Below are positions 49,661 through 58,307 of a stretch of 64,000 nt of DNA, piece after piece. The notes below the pieces were generated by a model, which saw nothing but the letters and a program-made list of their open reading frames with translations, was not told the origin of the DNA and did no database searches. A program made the position numbers and the translations under genes. The stretch comes from CBDCYN01 sp965224205 (GTDB lineage: Bacteria; Planctomycetota; Phycisphaerae; Phycisphaerales; Phycisphaeraceae). The stretch is taken from NCBI GenBank assembly GCA_965224205.1, contig CBDCYN010000023.1, positions 186,001 through 250,000 of the forward strand, read 5' to 3'. Every line of letters starts with the position of its first letter. Positions within the stretch are counted from its first letter, which is position 1.

Positions 49661-50809
49661 ATGCGATGTTACACCGTGGACGGAACGGGCCTCGACGCGT
49701 TGCGCCTTGAAGATCGTGCGGATCCCGGGCCGCCCGGGGCTGGGCAGGTGTTGGTCGACGTCCACGCGGTGTCGCTCAACTACCGCGACCTGATGGTCGC
49801 TGATGGTCGGTACGGCGGCCGGCAAGACCCGCCGATCGTGGCCTGCTCAGACATGGCCGGGCGGGTGGCGGCGGTGGGCGCGGGCGTGAGCGGGTGGCGG
49901 CGGGGCGACTGGGTGCTCAACGCCCCGTTTCGGCATTGGCCGGCGGGTCGGTTGCAGCCGCAGTGGGTGCGGACGTTCGTGGGCGGCAACGGCGTCGACG
50001 GGGTGGCGGCCCAGCAGATCGTTTACCCCGCCGATGCCCTGGTAGCGGTGCCGGATCATTTAAACGCCGTCCAGGGCTCGACGCTGACGATCGCGGGGCT
50101 GACCGCGTGGGCGGCGGTGGTCACGCACGGACAGACCCAACCCGGGCAGTGGGTGGTGGTCCACGGGACCGGGGGGGTGTCGATCTTCGCGGCGCAATTA
50201 GCCAAGACGATCGGCGCGAAGGTGATCGTCACCACCTCCAGCGAAGACAAAGCCCAGCTCGTGAAACAAAAGTTGGCGGTGGACCACACCGTCGACTACC
50301 AGCAAGACGATTGGCCCGATACGGTGCGGCAGATCACCAGCGGCGGCGCGGACGTGGTGGTCGAGGTGGTCGGGGGATCGTCCCTGGGCCGGTCGGTGCG
50401 GGCGTGCACGTATGGCGGGCGGGTAGCGGTGATCGGGGTGCTCGAATCCGCGGACAGCCAGATCAACGTCCGCGATCTTTTAAGCCACCAGGTGACCGTA
50501 CGCGGGGTGTTTATGGAGTCCACCCAGCAGCTACGCGCCCTGGTCCAAGCGGTGGACGCGGCGAGGATCGAGCCGTGGGTCGACCGGGTCTTTGCTTTCG
50601 ACCAAGCCCGCGAGGCGTACGAGCACCTCCAATCCCAGCGGCACATCGGCAAGGTCGTCGTGCAGGTGCAACCGCAGCCGAAGCCGGCGCCATCAACCGG
50701 TCGCTGCCCCGAGGACCTTCACAAAGGATTTTCAAGCAACCCCTTGTGTTCCATTCCGGCTAAGTTTTGGAATCATCCACCCAGTGACCAAACTTCCCAG
50801 TTTAACTAA
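49661..50809 (+). CDS. MDR-family NAD(P)-dependent oxidoreductase
   Basis: 382 aa from the ATG at 49661 (GGGGG before it; the ATG at 49646 would add five residues). GroES-like catalytic domain (LVDVHAVSLNYRDLMVADGR) and Rossmann domain (VVVHGTGGVSIFAAQLAKTI, GADVVVEVVGGSSLGRSV). The zinc-binding Cys/His set of alcohol dehydrogenases is lacking, so quinone-reductase/zeta-crystallin or a zinc-free MDR is likelier. The last 40 residues (PSTGRCPEDLHKGFSSNPLC) go beyond the usual end and look like readthrough, so the natural stop may have been lost. Confidence 0.85.
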   Translation: MRCYTVDGTGLDALRLEDRADPGPPGAGQVLVDVHAVSLNYRDLMVADGRYGGRQDPPIVACSDMAGRVAAVGAGVSGWRRGDWVLNAPFRHWPAGRLQPQWVRTFVGGNGVDGVAAQQIVYPADALVAVPDHLNAVQGSTLTIAGLTAWAAVVTHGQTQPGQWVVVHGTGGVSIFAAQLAKTIGAKVIVTTSSEDKAQLVKQKLAVDHTVDYQQDDWPDTVRQITSGGADVVVEVVGGSSLGRSVRACTYGGRVAVIGVLESADSQINVRDLLSHQVTVRGVFMESTQQLRALVQAVDAARIEPWVDRVFAFDQAREAYEHLQSQRHIGKVVVQVQPQPKPAPSTGRCPEDLHKGFSSNPLCSIPAKFWNHPPSDQTSQFN

Positions 50810-50995
50810 CGACCCCTGTTCAAGGGCGATCACCGGCAAAAAAGACTCATTTTTTTCGATGAAACCGAAAAATCCGGTTGCTTTCACACGAAACCCGGTG
50901 TATGATCGGTGCTCGTGTTGGGGATTTCGGGCGAGAAAACAGGAGTTTGGAGCGAAGCACTCATTTTCTCATTTCACTTTTTTTGGGAGGTTCTA

Positions 50996-51835
50996 ATGAA
51001 CTATAAGTTTGTGCGTAACTGGATGGGGACGGTCTGTGTCGTGGCACTGGCGTTGGTGACGATGCGCACCGAGGCGACCGCGGCGAATGTGACCCTAAAT
51101 GCTTCCGATGGGTCGCAAAGTGGGTTTTCGTATAGTTGGTTGCACGCAGCGACCAGCGGCATCGGCGGCCCGGACGGCGGCGGGTTTTACATGAACGGTC
51201 AAGCCCGGCGTTTCACCCCGTTCACGTTCACCGGTGACTGGGACGGATCGAAGCTCACGATCGACAACACCACGCAGGAGGGCGTCATTCAAGGCGGCAA
51301 TGTGAATACTGACGTCACCTTGGGCGACAAATTGTACTTCCTCGGCGGGGTGCTCGAGCAGATCGCTGGTGACGTGGTCCGTGGGTTTATTGAATACGAG
51401 ATCCTCGACGGGGCGACCAACAACATGGTCGACGGCGGGTACTTCTTCGTCTGGGGCTCTTCGGCGTTTGCCGGCCCGGCCAATGGGCTTTCGGCTGTGG
51501 GGCCGGTCGACAACGTCAGCCTCACACTTGATGTGTGGGCCAACAACTGGGTCAATGGCTTGTCCAAAGACTGGGGCTTCTTGACCGGGTTGGATTCGAA
51601 CTTCGTCGTGACCACCTCCGGCGGGAACACCACCAGCGTGACCTACGACGGCACCGCCGCCCGCTTGACGTCAGACGGGTCAGCCCCGGACAAGGGCGTG
51701 AACCTCGGCCTGGATCTGCACGCCGGGGGCACCAATACCACGGTGGTCCCCTCGCCCACCGCCGCCGCCGCGGTGCCGATGCTGCTGATCGGGATGGGCG
51801 TCATGAAGCTGCGTCGCCGTCGGCTCCTGGCTTAA
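50996..51835 (+). CDS. exported protein with PEP-CTERM-like sorting tail
   Basis: 279 aa from the ATG at 50996 with GGGAGG five bases upstream; longer in-frame ORF starts are not supported. Signal peptide (VRNWMGTVCVVALALVTMRT then EATAA). Beta-rich body (GFYMNGQARRFTPFTFTGDW, SLTLDVWANNWVNGL). The C-terminus is VVPSPTAAAAVPMLLIGMGV then MKLRRRRLLA: a short motif, a hydrophobic segment and an Arg cluster, as in exosortase substrates. No exosortase in the window. Function unknown; surface or biofilm roles are typical for the class. Confidence 0.75.
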   Translation: MNYKFVRNWMGTVCVVALALVTMRTEATAANVTLNASDGSQSGFSYSWLHAATSGIGGPDGGGFYMNGQARRFTPFTFTGDWDGSKLTIDNTTQEGVIQGGNVNTDVTLGDKLYFLGGVLEQIAGDVVRGFIEYEILDGATNNMVDGGYFFVWGSSAFAGPANGLSAVGPVDNVSLTLDVWANNWVNGLSKDWGFLTGLDSNFVVTTSGGNTTSVTYDGTAARLTSDGSAPDKGVNLGLDLHAGGTNTTVVPSPTAAAAVPMLLIGMGVMKLRRRRLLA

Positions 51836-51911
51836 ACGCCGGTGCCCGTCGGTCTGATCTGATCCAAATGTGGATCAGATCCACGACAGTCGTTTCTCTG
51901 GTTTAAATCAT

Positions 51912-51946
51912 AAACCCCTCGCCAAACGTGCGAGGGGTTTTTCTTT
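51912..51946 (+). terminator. intrinsic terminator
   Basis: AAACCCCTCGC, loop CAAACGT, GCGAGGGGTTTTTCTTT, about 75 bases after the stop of the PEP-CTERM-like gene. Strong stem and T-run. Confidence 0.85.
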
Positions 51947-51949
51947 AGA

Positions 51950-52330
51950 GCGTTTCACGAAATGGCGTATGACATTCCCAGCGAGCCGCGACCGTGAGGG
52001 AGCGGATTCTTCCGAACCTCAGTAGCGCATAAGGGGTAACAAAACTGCGCTTGACGCCTCACGAGGGCCAATCCATGAGATTGACGGGGCTCCAACTGCT
52101 TGTTTGGATCGATGGAGGGTTCCTTCTTACACCAAAAATTGCCCCTGGGACACTCCAAACGGAAGTTTCAACGTTTCATTAGGTGCTACTGAGGTTTCGA
52201 CAAATCACCATGCGTAAACGAAAAAAATGCTGTAGCGATCCACGACCAGCAGGCAGCGGGTTTTTGTGGAACGCGAGCCAATCGCCAAAAACCGCTCCCT
52301 TACGGTCGCAGCTCGCTGAGCCGTTGACTC
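51950..52330. repeat. region of nested core repeats
   Basis: Core copies at about 51980-52009, 52240-52262 (degraded) and 52290-52318. An inverted pair CGAACCTCAGTAGC/GCTACTGAGGTTTCG (52013 and 52186) suggests a second element inserted in the first. The left edge AGCGTTTCACGAAATGGCGT matches that of the 55410 element. The rest of the gene-free stretch to 52581 shows nothing else. Confidence 0.6.
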
Positions 52331-52581
52331 GAAATTTCAATCGTGACAGATCGCCCGTGCCTCTGCGTCAACCCCACAATCGATCCTTACCGCTGCGGGA
52401 CGACCCGTTCGCCTCGAGCGCGATCTACGCGCGGTGTAGACTGGTGTCCGGTCCCCGCTTGGTCGCCCCCGCGTCACACGCGTTACACCGGTTCTCGGTG
52501 CCCCGTTTTGCAGCCGATCTAATCGTAAGACACAATGGACCCCTCTAAAGACCGATCAAGACCGATAACGGGTACAGCTTC

Positions 52582-52836
52582 ATGACTGTCTATGAAACGA
52601 CCAATTTCGAGCAGATCCGCCAGTGGTGCCAAGCCAACGGGTACTGGCCGGGTTGCCAACCGGGCCAGCCGGACCGCATCCGCATCGGGGGTGGGGCCTT
52701 TTCCCCGCCCGAGCAGCTCGACCTCCTGGATTGGGAAGACTGGTTCGCCGCGTTCGAGAAGCGCCAGCTCAAGTTCGTCTACGACCCGATGCAGGCGTGG
52801 TTTGATCTCCAAAGCCGCAACGTCCGCCCCGACTAG
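52582..52836 (+). CDS. small hypothetical protein
   Basis: 84 aa, no signal. MTVYETTNFEQIRQWCQANG then RIRIGGGAFSPPEQLDLLDW EDWF is acidic and aromatic. I know no family; the reading frame has good coding character and an isolated position. Could act as a small regulatory or toxin-antitoxin-type protein, but nothing shows it. Confidence 0.5.
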   Translation: MTVYETTNFEQIRQWCQANGYWPGCQPGQPDRIRIGGGAFSPPEQLDLLDWEDWFAAFEKRQLKFVYDPMQAWFDLQSRNVRPD

Positions 52837-52986
52837 CGCTGCCGCTGCACCGGCCCGTCCGCCCCGTGCCCGCGCGTGGTCGTTGTACAGGTGACGATGC
52901 TCTCGATGAAGCCGACAGCGGTTTCGGAGTTGGTGTCGAGCCTCCCAGCGACCAGCGACCCACCACCATCAGGCCCCAGCCCCGTG

Positions 52987-53904
52987 CTACTTGAACATCT
53001 CCGGAGCGTCCGCGGTCTGGGCGTCGTCATTCTTGGGCTCTGCCGGCGGCAGGGCTAACGGCTGTTGGGCCGCTGGCGACGACGGGAACACGGGCGGCGG
53101 CGGGGTATGAGTGGTGGTCGAAGAGGCCGTGCTGCCATAGACGTTGGGCACGAGGTAGATCTCCACCCGCCGGTTCGCCTCAGAGCCCTTGCGGTTGTTG
53201 GAGACGATCGGGCGGTGCTCCCCATACCCCGCGACGCCGATCCGCACCGGGTCGACCCCGGCTTTGGTCAGGACGTTCTTGACCGAGATCGCCCGGTGCA
53301 CCGACAGGTGCCAGTTCGTGGGGTGCTTAGCCCGGGTCGCGGGCCGGTTGACCGGCACGTTGTCGGTGTGGCCGACGATCCTCGCTTCATACCGCCCAGC
53401 GACCTGGGTGTTGAGGATCGCCGCGAGTTTCTTGAGGCTGGTGATCGCGTTGGCGTTCACCTGCGTGCTGCCTAGCGCGAACGTCAGGTCGCTTTGGAAC
53501 TTGACCATCCCCATCTGCGGGTCATAACTGATCAGCTGCGGGTTGGACCGCGCCAGCTCCACCAACGCGGTGTCCAGCTCCGGCTCGAGCACCGGGCTGG
53601 TGCCGATCGAGCGCAGCTGGTCCTCGGCCAGCGCCAGCGCCTGGCGCAGCCGTTCACGCTCCGCCTCGGCCTCAGCGAGTTGGTACGATAGCTGCGGGTC
53701 CGCCGCCGGGGAGACGTTCCGGCCCTTGATCGCTTCGATCTCCGCGTCCTTGTCTTCGAGCCTCGCCTGGAGCTCGAGGATCTGCTCCTGGTGGCGGCGG
53801 TTAACGGTCTCGAGCCGGTCCACGTAACCCTGAGAAACGCAACCCCAGCATGCGAGCGAGATAACGGTAAGCGGCATCCAATTCCAATTCGGGCGAAGCT
53901 TCAT
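52987..53904 (-). CDS. OmpA-family peptidoglycan-binding protein
   Basis: 305 aa from the ATG at 53904; the longer open frame upstream has no support. Signal with lipobox-like Cys (PLTVISLACWGC). Coiled coil (RRHQEQILELQARLEDKDAE) and then an OmpA domain: QSDLTFALGSTQVNANAITS, ARIVGHTDNVPVNRPATRAK, NVLTKAGVDPVRIGVAGYGE, ANRRVEIYLVP. The domain binds diaminopimelate of peptidoglycan. Pro-rich C-terminal tail. Probable envelope-spacing lipoprotein or MotB-like protein. Confidence 0.87.
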   Translation of the reverse strand: MKLRPNWNWMPLTVISLACWGCVSQGYVDRLETVNRRHQEQILELQARLEDKDAEIEAIKGRNVSPAADPQLSYQLAEAEAERERLRQALALAEDQLRSIGTSPVLEPELDTALVELARSNPQLISYDPQMGMVKFQSDLTFALGSTQVNANAITSLKKLAAILNTQVAGRYEARIVGHTDNVPVNRPATRAKHPTNWHLSVHRAISVKNVLTKAGVDPVRIGVAGYGEHRPIVSNNRKGSEANRRVEIYLVPNVYGSTASSTTTHTPPPPVFPSSPAAQQPLALPPAEPKNDDAQTADAPEMFK

Positions 53905-54021
53905 GATTCCATCCTTGTCTGGTAGAGCTTGTTTGAGGCCGATGCACCTGATCCGAATCACCAAACTACCGTCTGCCGTCGGAAAATCAATCCTGGTTCT
54001 AGCGTACCGCGGAGTCGATCG

Positions 54022-55395
54022 GTGACCCCCCCCGACCCCCCGATCCTTTACCTCGCCGCCGCGATCCGAGACGCCACCACCACCCACGCCCGACCCGGGT
54101 CGATCCGCGACGCCGCGGTCCTGGTCCAAAACGGACGCATCGTCGACGCCGGCCCGGCCACGCGGGTCGCCGCCCAGGTAGGCCAACCCGCCCGCGTCGT
54201 TGATTTGAAAAACCAGCTGCTCCTGCCCGCGATGGTCAACGCCCACGCCCACCTCGACCTCACCGGCCTCGGGCCCCGCCCCTGCCCCCCGGGCGGGTTC
54301 GTCGCCTGGCTGCGGGCCGTCATCGCCCACGCCCCCACCGACGACGACGCGATCACCCAAGCGGTTCAAGACGGCCTGCGCCTCTCGGGCGAATCCGGCG
54401 TCGGCTACATCGCCGACATCGCCCGCTCCACCGCTTCAGTCCATGCCAGGCTCAGCGACGCGACCACCCCCGGCGTCAGTTACCTGGAATGTTTCGGGAT
54501 CGCCACCGGGTTCCAAGACGCAGCGGCGATGCTCGCCCAGAAGCTCGCCGAACTCGAACACCCCTCCCCCGCCCCAGCCGATCGCGATTCCCCCATCGGC
54601 ATCGGGGTCCAGCCCCACGCCCCCTACTCCGCGGGCCTCGAACTCTACCGAGCCGCCGTCGCCCTGACCCGTCCCCGCACCCAGCCCCCGCACACGGCCT
54701 ACCCCCTGAGCACCCATCTGGCCGAATCGCTCGAAGAGCTCGAGTTCGTCCAACACGCCCGCGGCCCGCTGGCGGACCTGCTGCGAGACCTCGGCAAATG
54801 GGACCCGTCCATCCAACCCACCGCGATGCACCCGGTCGATTACCTCCAGCCGGTCCTCGAAGCCACACCGTGGCTGCTAGCCCACTGTAATTTCCTAGAC
54901 GACCGCCATATCCATGCCCTCGCCCACGCCGGCGCTTCGGTCGCCTACTGCCCGGTCGCCAGCGATTACTTCCTCCGCGACCCGTCCCCCCCGACGCCCG
55001 ATCCCCCCTCACCCGCAGCCCCCACCGCCCCCCGCGCGTGGCGCCACCGGTACCGACAGCTCCTCGACGCCGGGGTCAACGTGTGCCTGGGGACCGACTC
55101 GATCCTCTGTCAAAACCCCGATGACCCTCAGCCGCTAAGCATCCTAAGCCAGGCACGCTACCTCTACCGCCGCGACCGCGTCGACCCCCAGACCCTGCTG
55201 GGCATGGCCACCGTCAACGGGATCCAAGCGATGGGCCTCGACCCCCGCTTGGCCACCCTCCAGCGGGGCGCGCCGGCGAGATTCATGACCGTCGAGATCG
55301 ACCCCCACCGCCGCGACGACCCGTGGACCCAGGCGCTGACCAACCCCCACCCCGCCCAGCCGCTGACCGCCGACGAAAAATCACCCCCCGGCTGA
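54022..55395 (+). CDS. amidohydrolase, cytosine/aminofutalosine deaminase-like
   Basis: 457 aa from the GTG at 54022 (GGAG eight bases upstream). Metal-dependent hydrolase of the ATZ/TRZ type: N-terminal beta domain (AAVLVQNGRIVDAGPATRVA), metal ligands NAHAHLDLTG, a later LSTHLAES, LAHCNFLDD and a closing LGTDSILCQN. The layout fits deaminases such as aminofutalosine or S-adenosylhomocysteine deaminases. I cannot fix the substrate. Faces the ebo operon without being part of it. Confidence 0.78.
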   Translation: MTPPDPPILYLAAAIRDATTTHARPGSIRDAAVLVQNGRIVDAGPATRVAAQVGQPARVVDLKNQLLLPAMVNAHAHLDLTGLGPRPCPPGGFVAWLRAVIAHAPTDDDAITQAVQDGLRLSGESGVGYIADIARSTASVHARLSDATTPGVSYLECFGIATGFQDAAAMLAQKLAELEHPSPAPADRDSPIGIGVQPHAPYSAGLELYRAAVALTRPRTQPPHTAYPLSTHLAESLEELEFVQHARGPLADLLRDLGKWDPSIQPTAMHPVDYLQPVLEATPWLLAHCNFLDDRHIHALAHAGASVAYCPVASDYFLRDPSPPTPDPPSPAAPTAPRAWRHRYRQLLDAGVNVCLGTDSILCQNPDDPQPLSILSQARYLYRRDRVDPQTLLGMATVNGIQAMGLDPRLATLQRGAPARFMTVEIDPHRRDDPWTQALTNPHPAQPLTADEKSPPG

Positions 55396-55409
55396 CCGCC
55401 CCCCGCAGC

Positions 55410-55525
55410 GAGAATGTTTCCCGAGATGGCGTACGATGCCCCCGGCCAACCGCGAGAGTCAGGCAGCGGGTTCTTGCGATTAACCCGATGTCCTTATGTC
55501 GTACATGAAATCGGGATACGCTCTA
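55410..55525. mobile_element. shared-core miniature element (ATGGCGTA family)
   Basis: Ends AGAATGTTTCCCGAGATGGC and, inverted, AGAGCGTATCCCGATTTCAT are related. The core is CCGCGAGAGTCAGGCAGCGG. The left end is like that at 51955. Confidence 0.65.
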
Positions 55526-55689
55526 GGGCAGATTGCGACAATATTTGCCACGCGTTTCGCAGTGGTTTTATCGCGGGTCGTAGAAAAACAAGCCTTGATT
55601 CTGACCGTGAGTATGGATGAGGTGGCAGAAAATCACGCAATCTGCTCTAGGGGCTTCGTCACGTTTGAATTTTCGGGTCTACAGCTGGG

Positions 55690-55776
55690 CGAGCCGTGCG
55701 TGTCAGCAAGCGGGTTCGTGATCAAACACCAGCAGCAATGGCTCAAGAAACCGCTTCCTCACGGGCGCGGCTCGCT
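55690..55776. repeat. inverted pair of the shared core
   Basis: CGAGCCGTGCGTGTCAGCAA (from 55690) opposes CCTCACGGGCGCGGCTCGCT (to 55777) around a loop of about 30 bases. It could act as a terminator-like structure for the converging genes. Confidence 0.65.
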
Positions 55777-55812
55777 AGGGGGCCAACCTGAAAACTTGGT
55801 CATGGCCGAGCA

Positions 55813-57333
55813 CTAGTTGTCCGTCATCTCAGCCTGCTCCGGGAATAGGTGACGCAGGATCACCTCCCGGACCGCGACGCAAGGGACGGGACCATCCATG
55901 CCCAGCACGTCGCGTCTGGTCATGACCAACGGGGCCACGGACGCCGGCTGGTCCACCCGCCCGTGCGAGCCGCGCACCAACGAAGGGTCAAGAGGGATCA
56001 CGTCTAACAACGTACGAAACCCCAGCTTCTTTTGTAGCAGCTTCCTAGCGATGTAAGCACGCGGCAGGCGGATCGCCGGGTCGATGAACAGCTCCAACGG
56101 GTCGTACCCAGGCTTGCGGTGGATGTCGACCGTGCGTGCGAAATCCGGGGCACGGCGATCGTCGGGCCAATACGCGTAGCTGAACCACCGGCGGGGTGAC
56201 GCGACCAGCACCAGGTCCCCGCTGCGGGGGTGGTCCAAGCCCTCCTCCGCTTGGGCGGTACGATCCAGCACACGGTCGATGCCCGGAACCGCCTCGCACA
56301 GACCTTTGTATCGCGGTATTTCGTGGGGGTTAGCCACATAAACGTGAGCGACCTGATGATCGGCGACCGCGAACGCGTCACTAGCCCCGGGGTCGAGCAG
56401 CTCCAGCCCCTGCTCTTGCCGCACGCGAAGAGCCCCCTCTTCCCGCAGGTGCCGGTTGATCATCACCGCGTCGTCGACCGGCTCGATCCCGTATTCACTT
56501 ACGACGACGACGTCCACCCCTTGAGCGTCGAAGTAGTCGAGCAGTTGGCCGAACACCCGGTCGATCTCGCCGGCATGGTCGAGGATCTCCGCGTGATCCG
56601 GGCCGAGTTTTTGCAGGGCGTAGTCGAGGTGGGGCAGGTAGATCAGCGTCAGGGTCGGGCGGTGCTTTTGATGGACGTAAAGGCTAGCGTCAGCGATCCA
56701 CTGGCTGGACTTAATCGATGAAGCCGGGCCCCAGAAATTGAACAGCGGGAACCGCCCGAACCGATCCTGGAGCTCATCACGCAGGTCGGCGGGGTGCGAG
56801 TACACGTCGGGGATCTTCCGCCCGTCGGCTTTGTAGATCGGCCGGGGGGTCACGGAGTAATCCACGCTCGAGTACATATTGAACCACCAAAACATGTTGG
56901 CGCACGTCACGGAAGGGTCGCGTCGGCGAGCGGTCTCCCACACCTTCTCACCGGCGACCAAGTGGTTGCTCTGTTTCCAGAACCGCACCTCGGCGTATTC
57001 CCGGTCGTACCACCCGTTGCCGACAATCCCGTGCCCCCCCCCGGAAGCCCCGCCCCCGGAAGCCTTACCCGTGGCCATCAACGATTCACTCGGTAGGCCT
57101 GTATGAGATTTTCCGGGGGACGTTCCGGGCGATATTCCGGGGACGGGGCTTCCGGGGGGTAGGCCGGTGAGCATGCTCGATTGAACGCTGCACGTGACCG
57201 CGGGCAAAACAGGGCGCAGCTGTCGAACGGTCCCCTGATCCGCGAACGCCTTGAGGCGCGGCGTGGCATCGGTCAACAGCGACGGGGTCAGCCCGACGAT
57301 CAGGATCACCGCGGTGGGTTTGGCGTTCGACAC
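55813..57333 (-). CDS. eboF: type I phosphodiesterase/nucleotide pyrophosphatase-like (EboF)
   Basis: 506 aa from the GTG at 57333 with GAGGTG upstream. Alkaline-phosphatase-superfamily fold: TAVILIVGLTPSLLTDATPR, the nucleophile region PAVTCSVQSSMLTGLPPG (Thr or Ser), NIVGNGWYDRE-like strand, DVVVVSEYGIEPVD (metal ligands) and VANPHEIPRYKG. Last gene of the ebo operon, eight bases after eboC. The ebo cluster is needed for export or processing of a secondary metabolite precursor to the periplasm in cyanobacteria (known for scytonemin); the substrate here is not known. Confidence 0.85.
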   Translation of the reverse strand: MSNAKPTAVILIVGLTPSLLTDATPRLKAFADQGTVRQLRPVLPAVTCSVQSSMLTGLPPGSPVPGISPGTSPGKSHTGLPSESLMATGKASGGGASGGGHGIVGNGWYDREYAEVRFWKQSNHLVAGEKVWETARRRDPSVTCANMFWWFNMYSSVDYSVTPRPIYKADGRKIPDVYSHPADLRDELQDRFGRFPLFNFWGPASSIKSSQWIADASLYVHQKHRPTLTLIYLPHLDYALQKLGPDHAEILDHAGEIDRVFGQLLDYFDAQGVDVVVVSEYGIEPVDDAVMINRHLREEGALRVRQEQGLELLDPGASDAFAVADHQVAHVYVANPHEIPRYKGLCEAVPGIDRVLDRTAQAEEGLDHPRSGDLVLVASPRRWFSYAYWPDDRRAPDFARTVDIHRKPGYDPLELFIDPAIRLPRAYIARKLLQKKLGFRTLLDVIPLDPSLVRGSHGRVDQPASVAPLVMTRRDVLGMDGPVPCVAVREVILRHLFPEQAEMTDN

Positions 57334-57341
57334 GGTTCACC

Positions 57342-58307
57342 TCACGTCCCGGATACAGCGCGTTGCGATACCATCGTCAGCACAAAACACACGACCGCCC
57401 CCGCCGCCACCATCGGGCGGTCGAGCAGGCACAAAAAATACGCATCGACCAGGCTCATCCCGCTGATCGCACCCATGACGTACGCCTTGACCCGCGGCGG
57501 GTCGTGGAACAGGTTCCGACCCGCGCGCCCCAGCCACGCCGCCATGACCAAACCAGCCGCGATCGCCCACGCCTGCCGCGTCGGCTTCAGCGCCAAGATG
57601 GCCATCAACGCCAATACCGGTAGCCCCGGCACCGCGATCACCAGCCCGTGGATCCGATCCGCCGATAATTTAGAAACCGGCTGCGCTTCGGCCCGCGCGA
57701 TCACCGAGAACGCCATGGTGTACGCCGTTAAGATCCCGCCTAACCAAAGCAGTTCGGGCCCGTGTTGGATAAGGGTCTGCCAAGCGCCCGACAACACGAC
57801 AGCCGTCCCGCCCCCTCCCGTCGCTTGGGCCGTTCGTGACACCGCCACCGCAGCCAGGGCGTATACCCAGCCGCGACAAAGCCCCATCAAGACCACGCTA
57901 CCCGCCCAGTGCTTATGGAGCACGTTGTAGCCGACGATCAAGGCAAGCAGGACCAAGCCCACCGCCAAAACCGACGCCCCAGCCATCGCCAGCAAGCCCA
58001 GCGACAACCCGAACGCCACCGCGGCTACGGTATACGCTTCAACAAGCGTGACCCGGCCCGAGGGGATCGGCCGCTGGGGACGCTCGTGTTGATCCACCCC
58101 TGCGTCCACCGCGTCGTTGAGCGCCATCCCGCCCAGGTACAGCAACGCCGTCGCCGACCCAGCCACCGCCACACCCGGCCAATCGATCGCCCCCGCACCA
58201 GTCCCGATCGCCCCGCCGACCAGCACGTTCGACACCACCGTCGGCAGGTTCGAAACCCGCGTCAGCTGAGCGTAATCGCGTAATTTAGCCGTTACAGACC
58301 ACGTCAT
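57342..58307 (-). CDS. eboC: UbiA-family prenyltransferase-like membrane protein (EboC)
   Basis: 321 aa with eight or nine membrane segments. UbiA signature GGMALNDAVDAGVDQHERPQ RPIP (NDxxDxxxD), with the second Asp-rich motif weak (SADRIHGLVIAV). The ATG overlaps the eboE stop (ATGA). UbiA proteins join prenyl chains to aromatic acceptors in the membrane; in ebo clusters the acceptor is unknown. Confidence 0.88.
   Translation of the reverse strand: MTWSVTAKLRDYAQLTRVSNLPTVVSNVLVGGAIGTGAGAIDWPGVAVAGSATALLYLGGMALNDAVDAGVDQHERPQRPIPSGRVTLVEAYTVAAVAFGLSLGLLAMAGASVLAVGLVLLALIVGYNVLHKHWAGSVVLMGLCRGWVYALAAVAVSRTAQATGGGGTAVVLSGAWQTLIQHGPELLWLGGILTAYTMAFSVIARAEAQPVSKLSADRIHGLVIAVPGLPVLALMAILALKPTRQAWAIAAGLVMAAWLGRAGRNLFHDPPRVKAYVMGAISGMSLVDAYFLCLLDRPMVAAGAVVCFVLTMVSQRAVSGT

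Larger units (their letters stand above)
55396..55812. other. intergenic region with miniature elements
   Basis: Between the amidohydrolase and eboF, both of which end here. Contains one core element (55410-55525) and an inverted core pair (55690-55776). No gene. Confidence 0.6.

Noticed and set aside
53905..54369. Longer N-terminus for the OmpA protein
   Set aside because: The extension is antisense to the amidohydrolase gene; the ATG at 53904 opens with a signal peptide.
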